Source: an uncultured Pelagibacteraceae bacterium
Lineage (GTDB): Bacteria > Pseudomonadota > Alphaproteobacteria > Pelagibacterales > Pelagibacteraceae
Direction: 5' to 3'
Assembly (NCBI GenBank): GCA_902574345.1
Contig: CACGNF010000007.1
Location: 1 to 39,066 of the forward strand
Length of the DNA: 39,066 nt
Numbering within the stretch: the stretch's first letter is position 1; each line of letters begins with the position of its first letter. The translations under genes were made by a program, and so were the position numbers. A model generated the notes under the pieces. That model was not told the origin of the DNA. It made no database searches and saw only the letters and a program-made list of their open reading frames with translations. Shown one piece after another: positions 9,334-19,901 of the stretch.

Positions 9334-9987
9334 TTAATAATTCTTTTTTCTAAAATATAGATATAGCAAAAGAATTGAAATCGCTAATGAAAACCATGTC
9401 ATTGCATATTTTTTATGATTGTTAGAAATATTAGCAGTAATTTTTTTTGGTCTAGGAAACTGATAATTTCCATCTAAATATATTATGTACTTAGAAAATT
9501 CTTTACCAGTAAATTTTGAGATATCTTCTCTATTCAAACTAAACCAGTAATTTTCTTTAATGTCATTATCTGGTTTAAATATATTTTTTCTTCCCTGTGT
9601 TTTAAGAGTGCCTTCTATATTATTTTGATCTAATATATTTATCTCTGGTGTATCTTTTTTTTCAAATGGTATCCATCCCCTATTGAGTAAATAATTTTCA
9701 CCATCTATTACAATTGGATTTAAAACTTCAAATCCAGGTGTTCCAGAGTCATTTAAATTATATAAGTAAATTTGTTTCTCAAAATCAACGCGACCCGACG
9801 TTTTGATTTTGAGAAAATTTTGTTGATTAGATTGTGAAAGTTGAACTGGTGGATTTTTTAACGAATTTTCAATTTCTAATATGAGATTGTTCTTCCAATT
9901 CAAACGAATTATCTGCCAAGTGCCTAAAGCAACAAAAACAAATATAAAAAATATGATAAAAACTGAAAATAAAAACTTATGTCTCAA
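9334..9987 (-). CDS. SURF1 family cytochrome oxidase biogenesis protein
   Basis: GTWQIIRLNWKNNLI, LLNRGWIPF and two terminal TM segments; location next to cox genes. Confidence 0.9.
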   Translation of the reverse strand: MRHKFLFSVFIIFFIFVFVALGTWQIIRLNWKNNLILEIENSLKNPPVQLSQSNQQNFLKIKTSGRVDFEKQIYLYNLNDSGTPGFEVLNPIVIDGENYLLNRGWIPFEKKDTPEINILDQNNIEGTLKTQGRKNIFKPDNDIKENYWFSLNREDISKFTGKEFSKYIIYLDGNYQFPRPKKITANISNNHKKYAMTWFSLAISILLLYLYFRKKNY

Positions 9988-9996
9988 GGTTCAAAA

Positions 9997-10785
9997 TTAG
10001 CTTCCCCAAATATAGATCGCAGCAAATAAGAATAGCCAAACTACGTCAACAAAGTGCCAGTACCAAGCTGCTGCCTCAAAACCAAAGTGATGATCTTTGT
10101 TAAAATGACCTAACTTTCCTCTCCACAAACAAACGGCTAAGAAAATTGTGCCCACGATCACGTGAAAACCATGGAATCCTGTTGCCATGTAAAATACCGA
10201 ACCATATATGTGATCTGAAAATGCAAATGTTGCATGATGATATTCATAAGCTTGTAAAGCAGTAAAACAAACTCCTAATATAACTGTTAAAACTAATCCT
10301 TGAATAAATCCTTTTCTATCATCCTCTAAGAGAGCATGATGAGACCAAGTCACTGTTGTTCCAGACAACAAAAGAACCAGTGTATTAATTAATGGTATAT
10401 CCCAAGGATCAAAAGTTTCTATATCTTTTGGTGGCCATACATTTCCAATAAAGTCATTTGGAAAAAGACTCACATCAAAATAAGCCCAAAACCAAGCAAC
10501 AAAAAACATTACCTCAGAGGCAATGAACAAAGTCATTCCGTAGCGATGATGTATCTGAACCACAGGTGTATGATGTCCTTGATGCTCAGCTTCAATAACT
10601 ACATCTCTAAACCACATGTATGCTCCATAAATTAATAAAGCAAATCCAAGGTACATTCCCCATGAAACCTCATAATGCATGTAGTAAACAGCGCCAACAG
10701 CTAAAATTAAACATGAGAATGAAACATAGATAGGCCAAGGACTTGGGTCTACTAAATGGTAATCGTGTTTTTTTTCAGCTGACAT
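9997..10785 (-). CDS. ctaE: Cytochrome c oxidase subunit III
   Basis: HHRYGMTLFIASEVMFFVAWFWAYF, GFHGFHVIVGT, WYWHFVDVVWLFLF. Confidence 0.97.
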   Translation of the reverse strand: MSAEKKHDYHLVDPSPWPIYVSFSCLILAVGAVYYMHYEVSWGMYLGFALLIYGAYMWFRDVVIEAEHQGHHTPVVQIHHRYGMTLFIASEVMFFVAWFWAYFDVSLFPNDFIGNVWPPKDIETFDPWDIPLINTLVLLLSGTTVTWSHHALLEDDRKGFIQGLVLTVILGVCFTALQAYEYHHATFAFSDHIYGSVFYMATGFHGFHVIVGTIFLAVCLWRGKLGHFNKDHHFGFEAAAWYWHFVDVVWLFLFAAIYIWGS

Positions 10786-10794
10786 TTTTTTGGA

Positions 10795-11328
10795 TTATGA
10801 TTGTTTATAGTAATCTGTCGAGAAAAAAGTATACGACATAGTTACATCCTGTAAATTTTTTACTGTTGCATCGTTGACCATTTCTGGGTCTAAATAAAAA
10901 GTCATCACGTAGGTTGCAGTTTCACCAGCTTTTAATTCCTGTTTTTCAAAGCAAAAACAACCAAGTTTACTATAATATTTTCCAAAGCTTGAGGGTGAAA
11001 CGTTAAAACTTGCTACACCTGCAGTTGGTTCATTGCTATTATTGGTTACTTCAAACTCAATTTTGTTTACTTGACCCACTTTAACATCCATCACATTCGA
11101 TTTTGCTTTAAAATCCCATGGTAAATTATTAACATTGGTATCAAATCTCACACTAACTACTTTATCTAAAACAATTTTTGGCGCTTTGTCTGCTACTTGA
11201 GTAGTTCCTCCAAAACCAGTAACTCTACAAAAAATTTCATAAAGAGGGACTGATGCATATGATAAACCTAACATCAAAACAAAAATCCCAGCTAGAACTA
11301 ATGGTGTTAATTTCTTTTTTTCTATCAT
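10795..11328 (-). CDS. ctaG: Cytochrome c oxidase assembly protein CtaG/Cox11
   Basis: SYASVPLYEIFCRVTGFGGTTQ and KLGCFCFEKQ copper-site motif. Confidence 0.96.
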   Translation of the reverse strand: MIEKKKLTPLVLAGIFVLMLGLSYASVPLYEIFCRVTGFGGTTQVADKAPKIVLDKVVSVRFDTNVNNLPWDFKAKSNVMDVKVGQVNKIEFEVTNNSNEPTAGVASFNVSPSSFGKYYSKLGCFCFEKQELKAGETATYVMTFYLDPEMVNDATVKNLQDVTMSYTFFSTDYYKQS

Positions 11329-11450
11329 ATCGACCTATCAAATACCCCTGTGTTGTATAAAGTAAAAAAGAAAAGAAAAATCATAAATGCAATAATAGCC
11401 AATGCCGTAATAATATTTTTTCTTTTTGTTTTTTTGTCTGGTGTAATCAT
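11325..11450 (-). CDS. 41-aa single-TM protein, CoxF-like (not in supplied ORF track)
   Basis: Reverse strand reads MITPDKKTKRKNIITALAIIAFMIFLFFFTLYNTGVFDRSI*; ATGA overlaps with ctaB stop and ctaG start; position matches CoxF in alphaproteobacterial cox operons. Confidence 0.72.
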   Translation of the reverse strand: MITPDKKTKRKNIITALAIIAFMIFLFFFTLYNTGVFDRSI

Positions 11451-12358
11451 ATTATTTTATCAATCAAAAACAGAACAAAAACTAAGAATAAATACAATAT
11501 TGAATATCCAAAGATAGCTTTTGCTTTCTTAGAGTTAAATCTATTTTTTTTATAATCCAACAATTCATAACATAAAAAATTGTAATAAAAAGTTAATAGC
11601 AGTGACGGAATTAAAAATGTTAAACCAACAAAGTTAATTAAATATGGAAAAATAATTACCGGTATCATCAATAAAGAATAAATGAATATATTGATTTTGG
11701 TACTTTCTATTCCATTGGTTAGTGGCAGCATTGGTATTTTGGCTTTCTTGTAATCATCGGACTTGTATAAACTGAGTGCCCAAAAATGAGAGGGCGTCCA
11801 AAAAAATATTATTAAAAAAAATGTTAATGGTTCAAGCGATATAGAGCCTGTAGCAATAGTCCATCCTATAACTGGAGGAAAAGCACCAGCTGCTCCACCA
11901 ATAACTATATTTTGTGGAGTTCTTCTTTTTAACCAGATTGTATAAACAAATACATAAAACAATATTGTTAGTAATAATATTGCAGCAGAAACTCTGTTTG
12001 TAAAATAATCTAAAGCTACAACTGAAACTATTGATAATGTAACACCAAATATCAAAGCTTGATTTCTATTGACTTTCCCTGTTGGGATTGGTCTTAAACA
12101 GGTTCTGGTCATTAAAGCATCAAGATCAGACTCATACCACATATTTAAAGCACCAGCTGCCCCAGCACCTAATGAAACGAGAAGAATTCCAATAATTGCA
12201 TCTTTAGTTGAAACAATAGTAGGTGCTGTTAATAAACCTACGGCACAGGTAAAAATTACCAGTGACATAACTCTTGGCTTCATCAATTTAAATAATTCTG
12301 AAAGATTAAATAAATCCTCTTGGCTTAAACTTCTTTTTTTTAGCCTTGAATTATCCAT
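11447..12358 (-). CDS. ctaB: Protoheme IX farnesyltransferase
   Basis: LMKPRVMSLVIFTCAVGLL, NMWYESDLDALMTRTCLRPIPTGKV; between coxA and ctaG. Confidence 0.96.
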   Translation of the reverse strand: MDNSRLKKRSLSQEDLFNLSELFKLMKPRVMSLVIFTCAVGLLTAPTIVSTKDAIIGILLVSLGAGAAGALNMWYESDLDALMTRTCLRPIPTGKVNRNQALIFGVTLSIVSVVALDYFTNRVSAAILLLTILFYVFVYTIWLKRRTPQNIVIGGAAGAFPPVIGWTIATGSISLEPLTFFLIIFFWTPSHFWALSLYKSDDYKKAKIPMLPLTNGIESTKINIFIYSLLMIPVIIFPYLINFVGLTFLIPSLLLTFYYNFLCYELLDYKKNRFNSKKAKAIFGYSILYLFLVFVLFLIDKII

Positions 12359-12381
12359 CGATTCTAAATGCTCTTATTTTA

Positions 12382-14016
<1,635 letters not shown>

Positions 14017-14829
14017 TTATTTACTCGCTAATTTAAGTTTATCATTTTCAATTTCTTCTTTTGCAAATTTCACACGCGCCTCAGATAACCATTCTTGATA
14101 TTCATCTTCACTAACTACTTTTACTGCAATAGGCATAAATGCATGTTTTATACCACAAAGTTCTGAACATTGACCATAATAAGTACCAACTTTTTCAGCC
14201 TTAAACCACGTTTCATTAATTCTTCCAGGTACCGCATCCCTTTTTACTCCAAATGAAGGTAAAGCCCAAGCATGTAAAACATCATTTGCTGTGATTAAAA
14301 CTTTTACTACTTTGCCAACTGGAACTACAACTTCATTATCAACAGCTAACAATCTTGGTTGATTTGCTTTTAAATCTTTTTCCTCAATCATGTATGAGTC
14401 AAATTCTAAATTTTCGTCTGGATACTCATAACCCCAATACCATTGATAGCCTATTGCTTTGATTGTTAAATCTGCTTTTGGAATTGTATCTTGCTTATAT
14501 AAAATTTTAAATGATGGTACCGCCATAACAATTAAAATTAAGCAAGGAATTAAAGTCCATAAAACTTCAACAGTTACATTGTGTGTTCTCTTTGAGGGAT
14601 TAGGGTTTGCTGAGGCTCTAAATCTTACACACGCATAAAGCATTAAAAATAAAACAAATACACTTATTGCTATTATTATCGGTAATAACAAATTATCGTG
14701 AAAGGCTACAATGTCTCTCATCGACTCTGATGCCGCTTTTTGGAAACCTAATTGCCAATCAACAGGTTGGTTTGCAAAAGCATTTTGAGAGATAAAAATA
14801 CTTGAAAATATAAATAAAATTTTTTTCAT
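14017..14829 (-). CDS. ctaC: Cytochrome c oxidase subunit II
   Basis: QWYWGYEYPD, CuA motif YYGQCSELCGIKHAFMP, N-terminal signal. Confidence 0.97.
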   Translation of the reverse strand: MKKILFIFSSIFISQNAFANQPVDWQLGFQKAASESMRDIVAFHDNLLLPIIIAISVFVLFLMLYACVRFRASANPNPSKRTHNVTVEVLWTLIPCLILIVMAVPSFKILYKQDTIPKADLTIKAIGYQWYWGYEYPDENLEFDSYMIEEKDLKANQPRLLAVDNEVVVPVGKVVKVLITANDVLHAWALPSFGVKRDAVPGRINETWFKAEKVGTYYGQCSELCGIKHAFMPIAVKVVSEDEYQEWLSEARVKFAKEEIENDKLKLASK

Positions 14830-14889
14830 TTTTACTAGCTATATAAAGCCCTTTTGTAAAAATTACACTTTAGTTTTCGCGACAATTTA

Positions 14890-15591
14890 TCAATTAATCA
14901 CATAATTTATGATCGAAATTGCAGATATCACCGCGGTTTCTGATCTTAAAATATTATCATTAATTTTTAGTGCCTGTACTCCTTTAAAAGATAGAATCTC
15001 TTGCCTTTCGTGTTCTGAGAAATCTCCCTCAGGACCTATAATGATGCAAATTGGTTTATTTGAAAACTTTGTTTTTTCAACTTTTTTATTATTAGAATTT
15101 AAATCAGTAAAAATTAAGTCTATTGAATTTGATTTTAAAAATTTTTTCAAATTTTGAGCTTTCTCAATTTCAGGCACATTTAGTCGATTAGATTGTTCAC
15201 TTGCTTCAATAACTATTTTTTCTAAACGCTCATTATTAATTTTTCTCACAACTGTTCTGTCAAAAATAATTGGTAAGAATTTAGTTACTCCTAGTTCAGT
15301 TGCTTTTTGAATCATAAAATTCTGATAGTTTGATTTAATCGGTGAGAATGCTAGCCACAATTCTTTTGAACTTTCTTTTTTTCTTAATTGTTTAATTGTT
15401 TTAAATTCAACATTACCTTTTGATATTTTTAAAATTTTTGCTTCCCATTCTCCATTTTGATTGAATATTGAAAAAGCTTCACTTTCTTTAATTCGCATAA
15501 CTTTAGTCAAATAATGTGATTGGGACTTATCTAATATATCGGTCATATCAGTAGATAATGTTCTCGAGAAAAATAATCGAATATTACTCAT
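14890..15591 (-). CDS. rsmE: 16S rRNA m3U1498 methyltransferase
   Basis: QKATELGVTKFLPI, SEQSNRLNVPEI, IIGPEGDFSEHE, LRSETAVI. Confidence 0.95.
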   Translation of the reverse strand: MSNIRLFFSRTLSTDMTDILDKSQSHYLTKVMRIKESEAFSIFNQNGEWEAKILKISKGNVEFKTIKQLRKKESSKELWLAFSPIKSNYQNFMIQKATELGVTKFLPIIFDRTVVRKINNERLEKIVIEASEQSNRLNVPEIEKAQNLKKFLKSNSIDLIFTDLNSNNKKVEKTKFSNKPICIIIGPEGDFSEHERQEILSFKGVQALKINDNILRSETAVISAISIINYVIN

Positions 15592-15608
15592 TTGTGTTAA
15601 GTTAGTTT

Positions 15609-16271
15609 ATGGAAAATGTTAAAGCAATAATTTTTGATGCATATGGAACATTGTTTGATGTCAATTCAGCTGCAGAAAAATGTAAAGATAAAATTGGAGA
15701 TAAATGGGAGGGATTTGCAAATTTTTGGAGAACCACTCAATTAGAATATACTTGGCTTAGAAGTTTAATGGATCGACACAAAGATTTTTGGCAAATTACA
15801 GAAGATAGTTTAGATAAATCAATAAAAGTTTTTAATATTGATCCTTCAATGAGAAATGAATTGCTTAATTTATATAAAATTTTATCACCCTATAAAGAAG
15901 TTCCAGAAACTTTAAAAACTCTAAAAGAGAAAAAATTTAAATTAGCTATTTTATCTAATGGTACTCCATCACTACTGGACGAATTAGTTAAAAGTAATCA
16001 TTTGGAGAATTTATTTGATGATATATTTTCTATAGAACAAGTTGGCGTATATAAACCAAGTTCAAGAGTTTATGATATGCCTATAAAAAAATATAATATT
16101 AATAAAAGTGAAATTGCATTTTTAAGTGCTAATACTTGGGATGTTTCTGGTGGTGGAAATTATGGTTACCAATCTATTTGGGTAAATCGAAATAATAACA
16201 TTTTTGATAATTTAGATTTTAGACCAAAATATCAAATTACAGATCTTAAAAAACTAATTCAATTAGTTTAA
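15609..16271 (+). CDS. Haloacid dehalogenase, type II (HAD superfamily)
   Basis: IIFDAYGTLFDV, LAILSNGTPSLL, LSANTWDVSGGGNYGYQSIWVNR. Confidence 0.92.
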   Translation: MENVKAIIFDAYGTLFDVNSAAEKCKDKIGDKWEGFANFWRTTQLEYTWLRSLMDRHKDFWQITEDSLDKSIKVFNIDPSMRNELLNLYKILSPYKEVPETLKTLKEKKFKLAILSNGTPSLLDELVKSNHLENLFDDIFSIEQVGVYKPSSRVYDMPIKKYNINKSEIAFLSANTWDVSGGGNYGYQSIWVNRNNNIFDNLDFRPKYQITDLKKLIQLV

Positions 16272-16368
16272 TATTTTTAAAATAAAGACCAAAGGTGACA
16301 AAATATTTTTTTTTGTGCTTGCAAACAATGTTACAATCCGCCATTGTATTTACTAAGATCTATTTAAC

Positions 16369-16737
16369 ATGATTAAAGCACTAGATTTATTTGCAAGAGT
16401 TTTAATATCTGCATTATTTTTTTTAAATGGAATTTTTAAAATAAATAATTATGAGGGAACTATAGGTTGGATGGAAAGTTTTGGTTTGCCCGGTATATTG
16501 ATTATACCTGCAATTGCTCTTGAAATAATTGGACCCATTCTTATTGTAATTGGCTATCAAACTAGAATTGCTGCAGCAGCTTTAAGCTTATTTTGTTTTG
16601 CAACAGCTATTATTTTTCACAATGATTTTGCTGACCAGGTACAGCTAACCGCTTTTCTTAAAAATATTGCTTTGGCTGGTGGTTTTTTATTCTTGGTAGT
16701 TAATGGTGCTAAAGGTTATTGTTTAGATAAAAAGTGA
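16369..16737 (+). CDS. DoxX family protein
   Basis: Four-TM protein with LFARVLISALFFLNGIFKI and GPILIVIGYQTRIAA. Confidence 0.88.
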   Translation: MIKALDLFARVLISALFFLNGIFKINNYEGTIGWMESFGLPGILIIPAIALEIIGPILIVIGYQTRIAAAALSLFCFATAIIFHNDFADQVQLTAFLKNIALAGGFLFLVVNGAKGYCLDKK

Positions 16738-16773
16738 TCTTGAAATTAACAATTAATTCGTTAATTAAAGCGG

Positions 16774-17610
16774 ATGAAAAATATTGAAGTAAAACAAATC
16801 ATCGATCCAATCCCGGCTTCAGATGGAGCTGGAGTAAAATTAAAAAGAAGCATTGGAGTTGAACCCAATTACTTTGATCCTTTTTTAATGTTAGATGAAT
16901 TTGGCTCTGAAAATAGTGATGATTATGTAGCTGGTTTTCCACCACACCCCCACCGAGGAATTGAAACAGTAACTTACATGCTTGCTGGTGATTTTGAACA
17001 TAAAGATAGCACAGGCGGTGAAGGTAAAATGACTGCTGGTGATGTCCAATGGATGAAAACTGGAAGTGGTATTATCCACTCAGAGATGCCTGCAATGAAA
17101 GAAGGGAAACTTCATGGATTTCAATTGTGGATCAATATGCCAGCAAAATTAAAAATGAGCAAACCTGAGTATATTTATATTGATGCAGATAAAATGAGTG
17201 TACATAAAGATAGTGATAAAAGAGTTAAAGTTATAGCTGGTAAGTTTGAAAAAGCAGAGGGTCCAGTTAAAGGGCACAATGTTGAGCCAGTTTATTTTGA
17301 TGTCGAACTAAACAAAGGTAAGAATTTTAATTATCTTCTCCCATCTACACATAATAGTTTTATCTATTTAATAAATGGTGAAATAGAGATAGGCGAGCAA
17401 AAACATGACAATGTCAAAGATAGTACTCTAATATTACTTACAAGAGGCGAAAATTTGCAAGTAAAAGCAAAATCAAAATCAAAATTTTTAATCATTTCTG
17501 GAAAACCTATAAATGAGGAAATTGCAAGAGGTGGTCCTTTTGTAATGAACACTAAAGCAGAGATATTACAGGCCGTTCAAGATTATCATAACGGCACGTT
17601 TGTAAAATAA
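16774..17610 (+). CDS. Pirin family protein
   Basis: DPFLMLDEFGS, GFPPHPHRGIETVTYMLAG, GDVQWMKTGSGIIHSEMP. Confidence 0.95.
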   Translation: MKNIEVKQIIDPIPASDGAGVKLKRSIGVEPNYFDPFLMLDEFGSENSDDYVAGFPPHPHRGIETVTYMLAGDFEHKDSTGGEGKMTAGDVQWMKTGSGIIHSEMPAMKEGKLHGFQLWINMPAKLKMSKPEYIYIDADKMSVHKDSDKRVKVIAGKFEKAEGPVKGHNVEPVYFDVELNKGKNFNYLLPSTHNSFIYLINGEIEIGEQKHDNVKDSTLILLTRGENLQVKAKSKSKFLIISGKPINEEIARGGPFVMNTKAEILQAVQDYHNGTFVK

Positions 17611-17613
17611 AAA

Positions 17614-18585
17614 ATGAAATCGATACAAATAGAGAGATTTGGTGGACCTGAGGTTTTGGTTATTAAAGATATTAACATTGGAAAGCCCGGTCCAAAAGAA
17701 GTCTTAATAAAAAATAAATCAATAGGTCTAAATTTTATAGATATTTATCACAGGACAGGACTCTACCCTATTCCATTACCAAGTGGTATTGGGCTTGAAG
17801 CTAGTGGAGTTATTGAAGAAATAGGATCTGACATAAAATTATTCAAAGTTGGCGATCGAGTTACACATGCATCAATGCCTATTGGAGCGTATTCAGAAAA
17901 ACAAATTATGCCTGAAGAAAAATTAATTTCTATTCCAGATGGTATTTCTGATGAGGTGGCATCTTGTATAACCCTAAAAGGTATAACTGCAGAATATCTA
18001 TTACATAGAGCCTATCCATTAAAAAGAGGTGATAAAGTGCTTTATCATGCTGCAGCTGGAGCTCTTGGTCAAATCTTATGTCCTTGGGCTAATTCTTTAG
18101 GTGCAGAAGTAATTGGAACAGTTGGTTCAAAAGCTAAAGAGGAAATTGCCAAGAAAAATGGTTGTCACCATGTAATTAATTATTCTGAAAAAAATTTCTC
18201 AGAAGAAGTTGAAAAAATTGTAGGAAAAAATGGTATTGATGTTGTTTATGATGGTGTTGGAATAAAAACATTTAAAGGTTCGATTGAAACATTAAAAATA
18301 AGGGGAATGATGGTAGCATTTGGAAATGCATCTGGGTACGTTGATACTATTGATGTAAAAAAAGATATTAATGCTAAAGGATTATTTTTTACTCGACCAT
18401 CAATTGCACATTATACAATCAAAAGAGAAGAGTTAGTTGATTCAGCAAAAAAAGTTTTTGATGCAATTTTATCTAAAAAATTTAAGGTAGAAATTTCAAA
18501 AAAATACTCTTTAACAGATGCTGCTCAAGCCCACAAAGATCTAGAAGCAAGATTATTAACGGGACCAGCAGTAATTATTCCTTAA
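17614..18585 (+). CDS. NADPH:quinone oxidoreductase, zinc-independent MDR family
   Basis: LNFIDIYHRTGLYPIPLPSGIGLEASGVIEEIG; YHAAAGALGQILCPWANSLGAEVIGTVGS. Confidence 0.94.
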   Translation: MKSIQIERFGGPEVLVIKDINIGKPGPKEVLIKNKSIGLNFIDIYHRTGLYPIPLPSGIGLEASGVIEEIGSDIKLFKVGDRVTHASMPIGAYSEKQIMPEEKLISIPDGISDEVASCITLKGITAEYLLHRAYPLKRGDKVLYHAAAGALGQILCPWANSLGAEVIGTVGSKAKEEIAKKNGCHHVINYSEKNFSEEVEKIVGKNGIDVVYDGVGIKTFKGSIETLKIRGMMVAFGNASGYVDTIDVKKDINAKGLFFTRPSIAHYTIKREELVDSAKKVFDAILSKKFKVEISKKYSLTDAAQAHKDLEARLLTGPAVIIP

Positions 18586-19003
18586 ATTGAATATCCATAT
18601 CGGAAAGGTGAAGCCTTAGAGCTTTAGTTGAGATTTGAATTTCAATAATAAAAAATATAATTGAGATCATCATTGATAAACAACAAGAACCAAAAATTAT
18701 TCTTGCAATAAACAATTCCTGTAAGTAAAGCCCAAAGACTGTTAGCATATTAAACAAAAATCCAAAAGCAGCAAATAAAATACTCAATTTTAAAACACCT
18801 ATTCTTTTCTCTAAATTTATCAATTGATCCTTCCATTCAGGTGGAGTGTGTTTCTCAAAGACATACTCATCATGTATTTTTCTAATTAAGGAACTTAAAG
18901 TGTGAAATCTGTTTGAATATACTCCCATTATTAAAGGGATTGCAGGAAACATTAATGCGGTAACAGTGTAATCTATATTCATGCGAATCAAATTGATTAT
19001 CAA
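18575..19003 (-). CDS. DUF2721-like membrane protein
   Basis: MFPAIPLIMGVYSNRFHTLSSLIRKIHDEY pattern with three TM segments. Confidence 0.72.
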   Translation of the reverse strand: MIINLIRMNIDYTVTALMFPAIPLIMGVYSNRFHTLSSLIRKIHDEYVFEKHTPPEWKDQLINLEKRIGVLKLSILFAAFGFLFNMLTVFGLYLQELFIARIIFGSCCLSMMISIIFFIIEIQISTKALRLHLSDMDIQFKE

Positions 19004-19034
19004 TCTTGCCTTTGTTATTTACAAGTAAAATCTT

Positions 19035-19901
19035 ATGAACCATTTAAATTTATTTATTGAGCTCACAAGGCTCAAAAGACCAATCGGTTACATGTTGTTA
19101 TTTTGGCCATGTGCTTGGGGATTAACTTTAGTTTATGATTTTTCCAAAAGTCTTCAAATTTATTTTTATTATCTTTTACTTTTTTTTCTCGGTTCAGTAT
19201 TAATGAGGTCTGCCGGCTGTATAGTAAATGATGTTTTGGACAGAAATTTTGATAGAAAAGTTACCAGAACTAAAAATAGACCAATCGCTTCAGGTAAAAT
19301 TTCTGTTAAAATTGGATTACTTTATGCTTTAATATTATGTTCTTTGGCTTTTTTAGTTTTAATAAATTTCAATCATTTTACAATTTTAATTGCTCTTGCC
19401 TCCATGCCGTTGGCATTTACATACCCTTTAATGAAAAGATTTACATATTGGCCACAACTTTTTTTAGGAATAACATTTAATTATGGATTAATACTTGGGT
19501 GGACTTCGATGTCAGAACGAATAGACATAGTCCCAATCATTTTTTATATTGGAGCCATATTTTGGACACTAGGATACGACACAATATATGGATTCCAAGA
19601 TATTAAAGATGATGAAATTATAGGAGTAAAATCAACATCAATTAAGTTTAAAGGAACAGCAAAGTTTTTCTTAATTATATGTTATTTTTTTTTTACATCT
19701 TCACTTTTAGTTGGAGGATACATTATGAATTTTAATCTGATATACTTTTTGTTTCTATTGCTACCTATAATGCATTTATTTTTTTTTCAAATAAATACTT
19801 TTGATTCAAAAAACCCTTCTTTGTGTCTAAGAATTTTTAGAAGTAATAATTATTTGGGAATTATTATTTTTTCAAATATTTTGATAGGAAGACTATTTTA
19901 A
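19035..19901 (+). CDS. ubiA: 4-hydroxybenzoate polyprenyltransferase
   Basis: RLKRPIGYMLLFWPCAWGL, RSAGCIVNDVLDRNFDRKVTRTKNRPIASG, YDTIYGFQDIKDDEIIGVKST. Confidence 0.95.
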   Translation: MNHLNLFIELTRLKRPIGYMLLFWPCAWGLTLVYDFSKSLQIYFYYLLLFFLGSVLMRSAGCIVNDVLDRNFDRKVTRTKNRPIASGKISVKIGLLYALILCSLAFLVLINFNHFTILIALASMPLAFTYPLMKRFTYWPQLFLGITFNYGLILGWTSMSERIDIVPIIFYIGAIFWTLGYDTIYGFQDIKDDEIIGVKSTSIKFKGTAKFFLIICYFFFTSSLLVGGYIMNFNLIYFLFLLLPIMHLFFFQINTFDSKNPSLCLRIFRSNNYLGIIIFSNILIGRLF

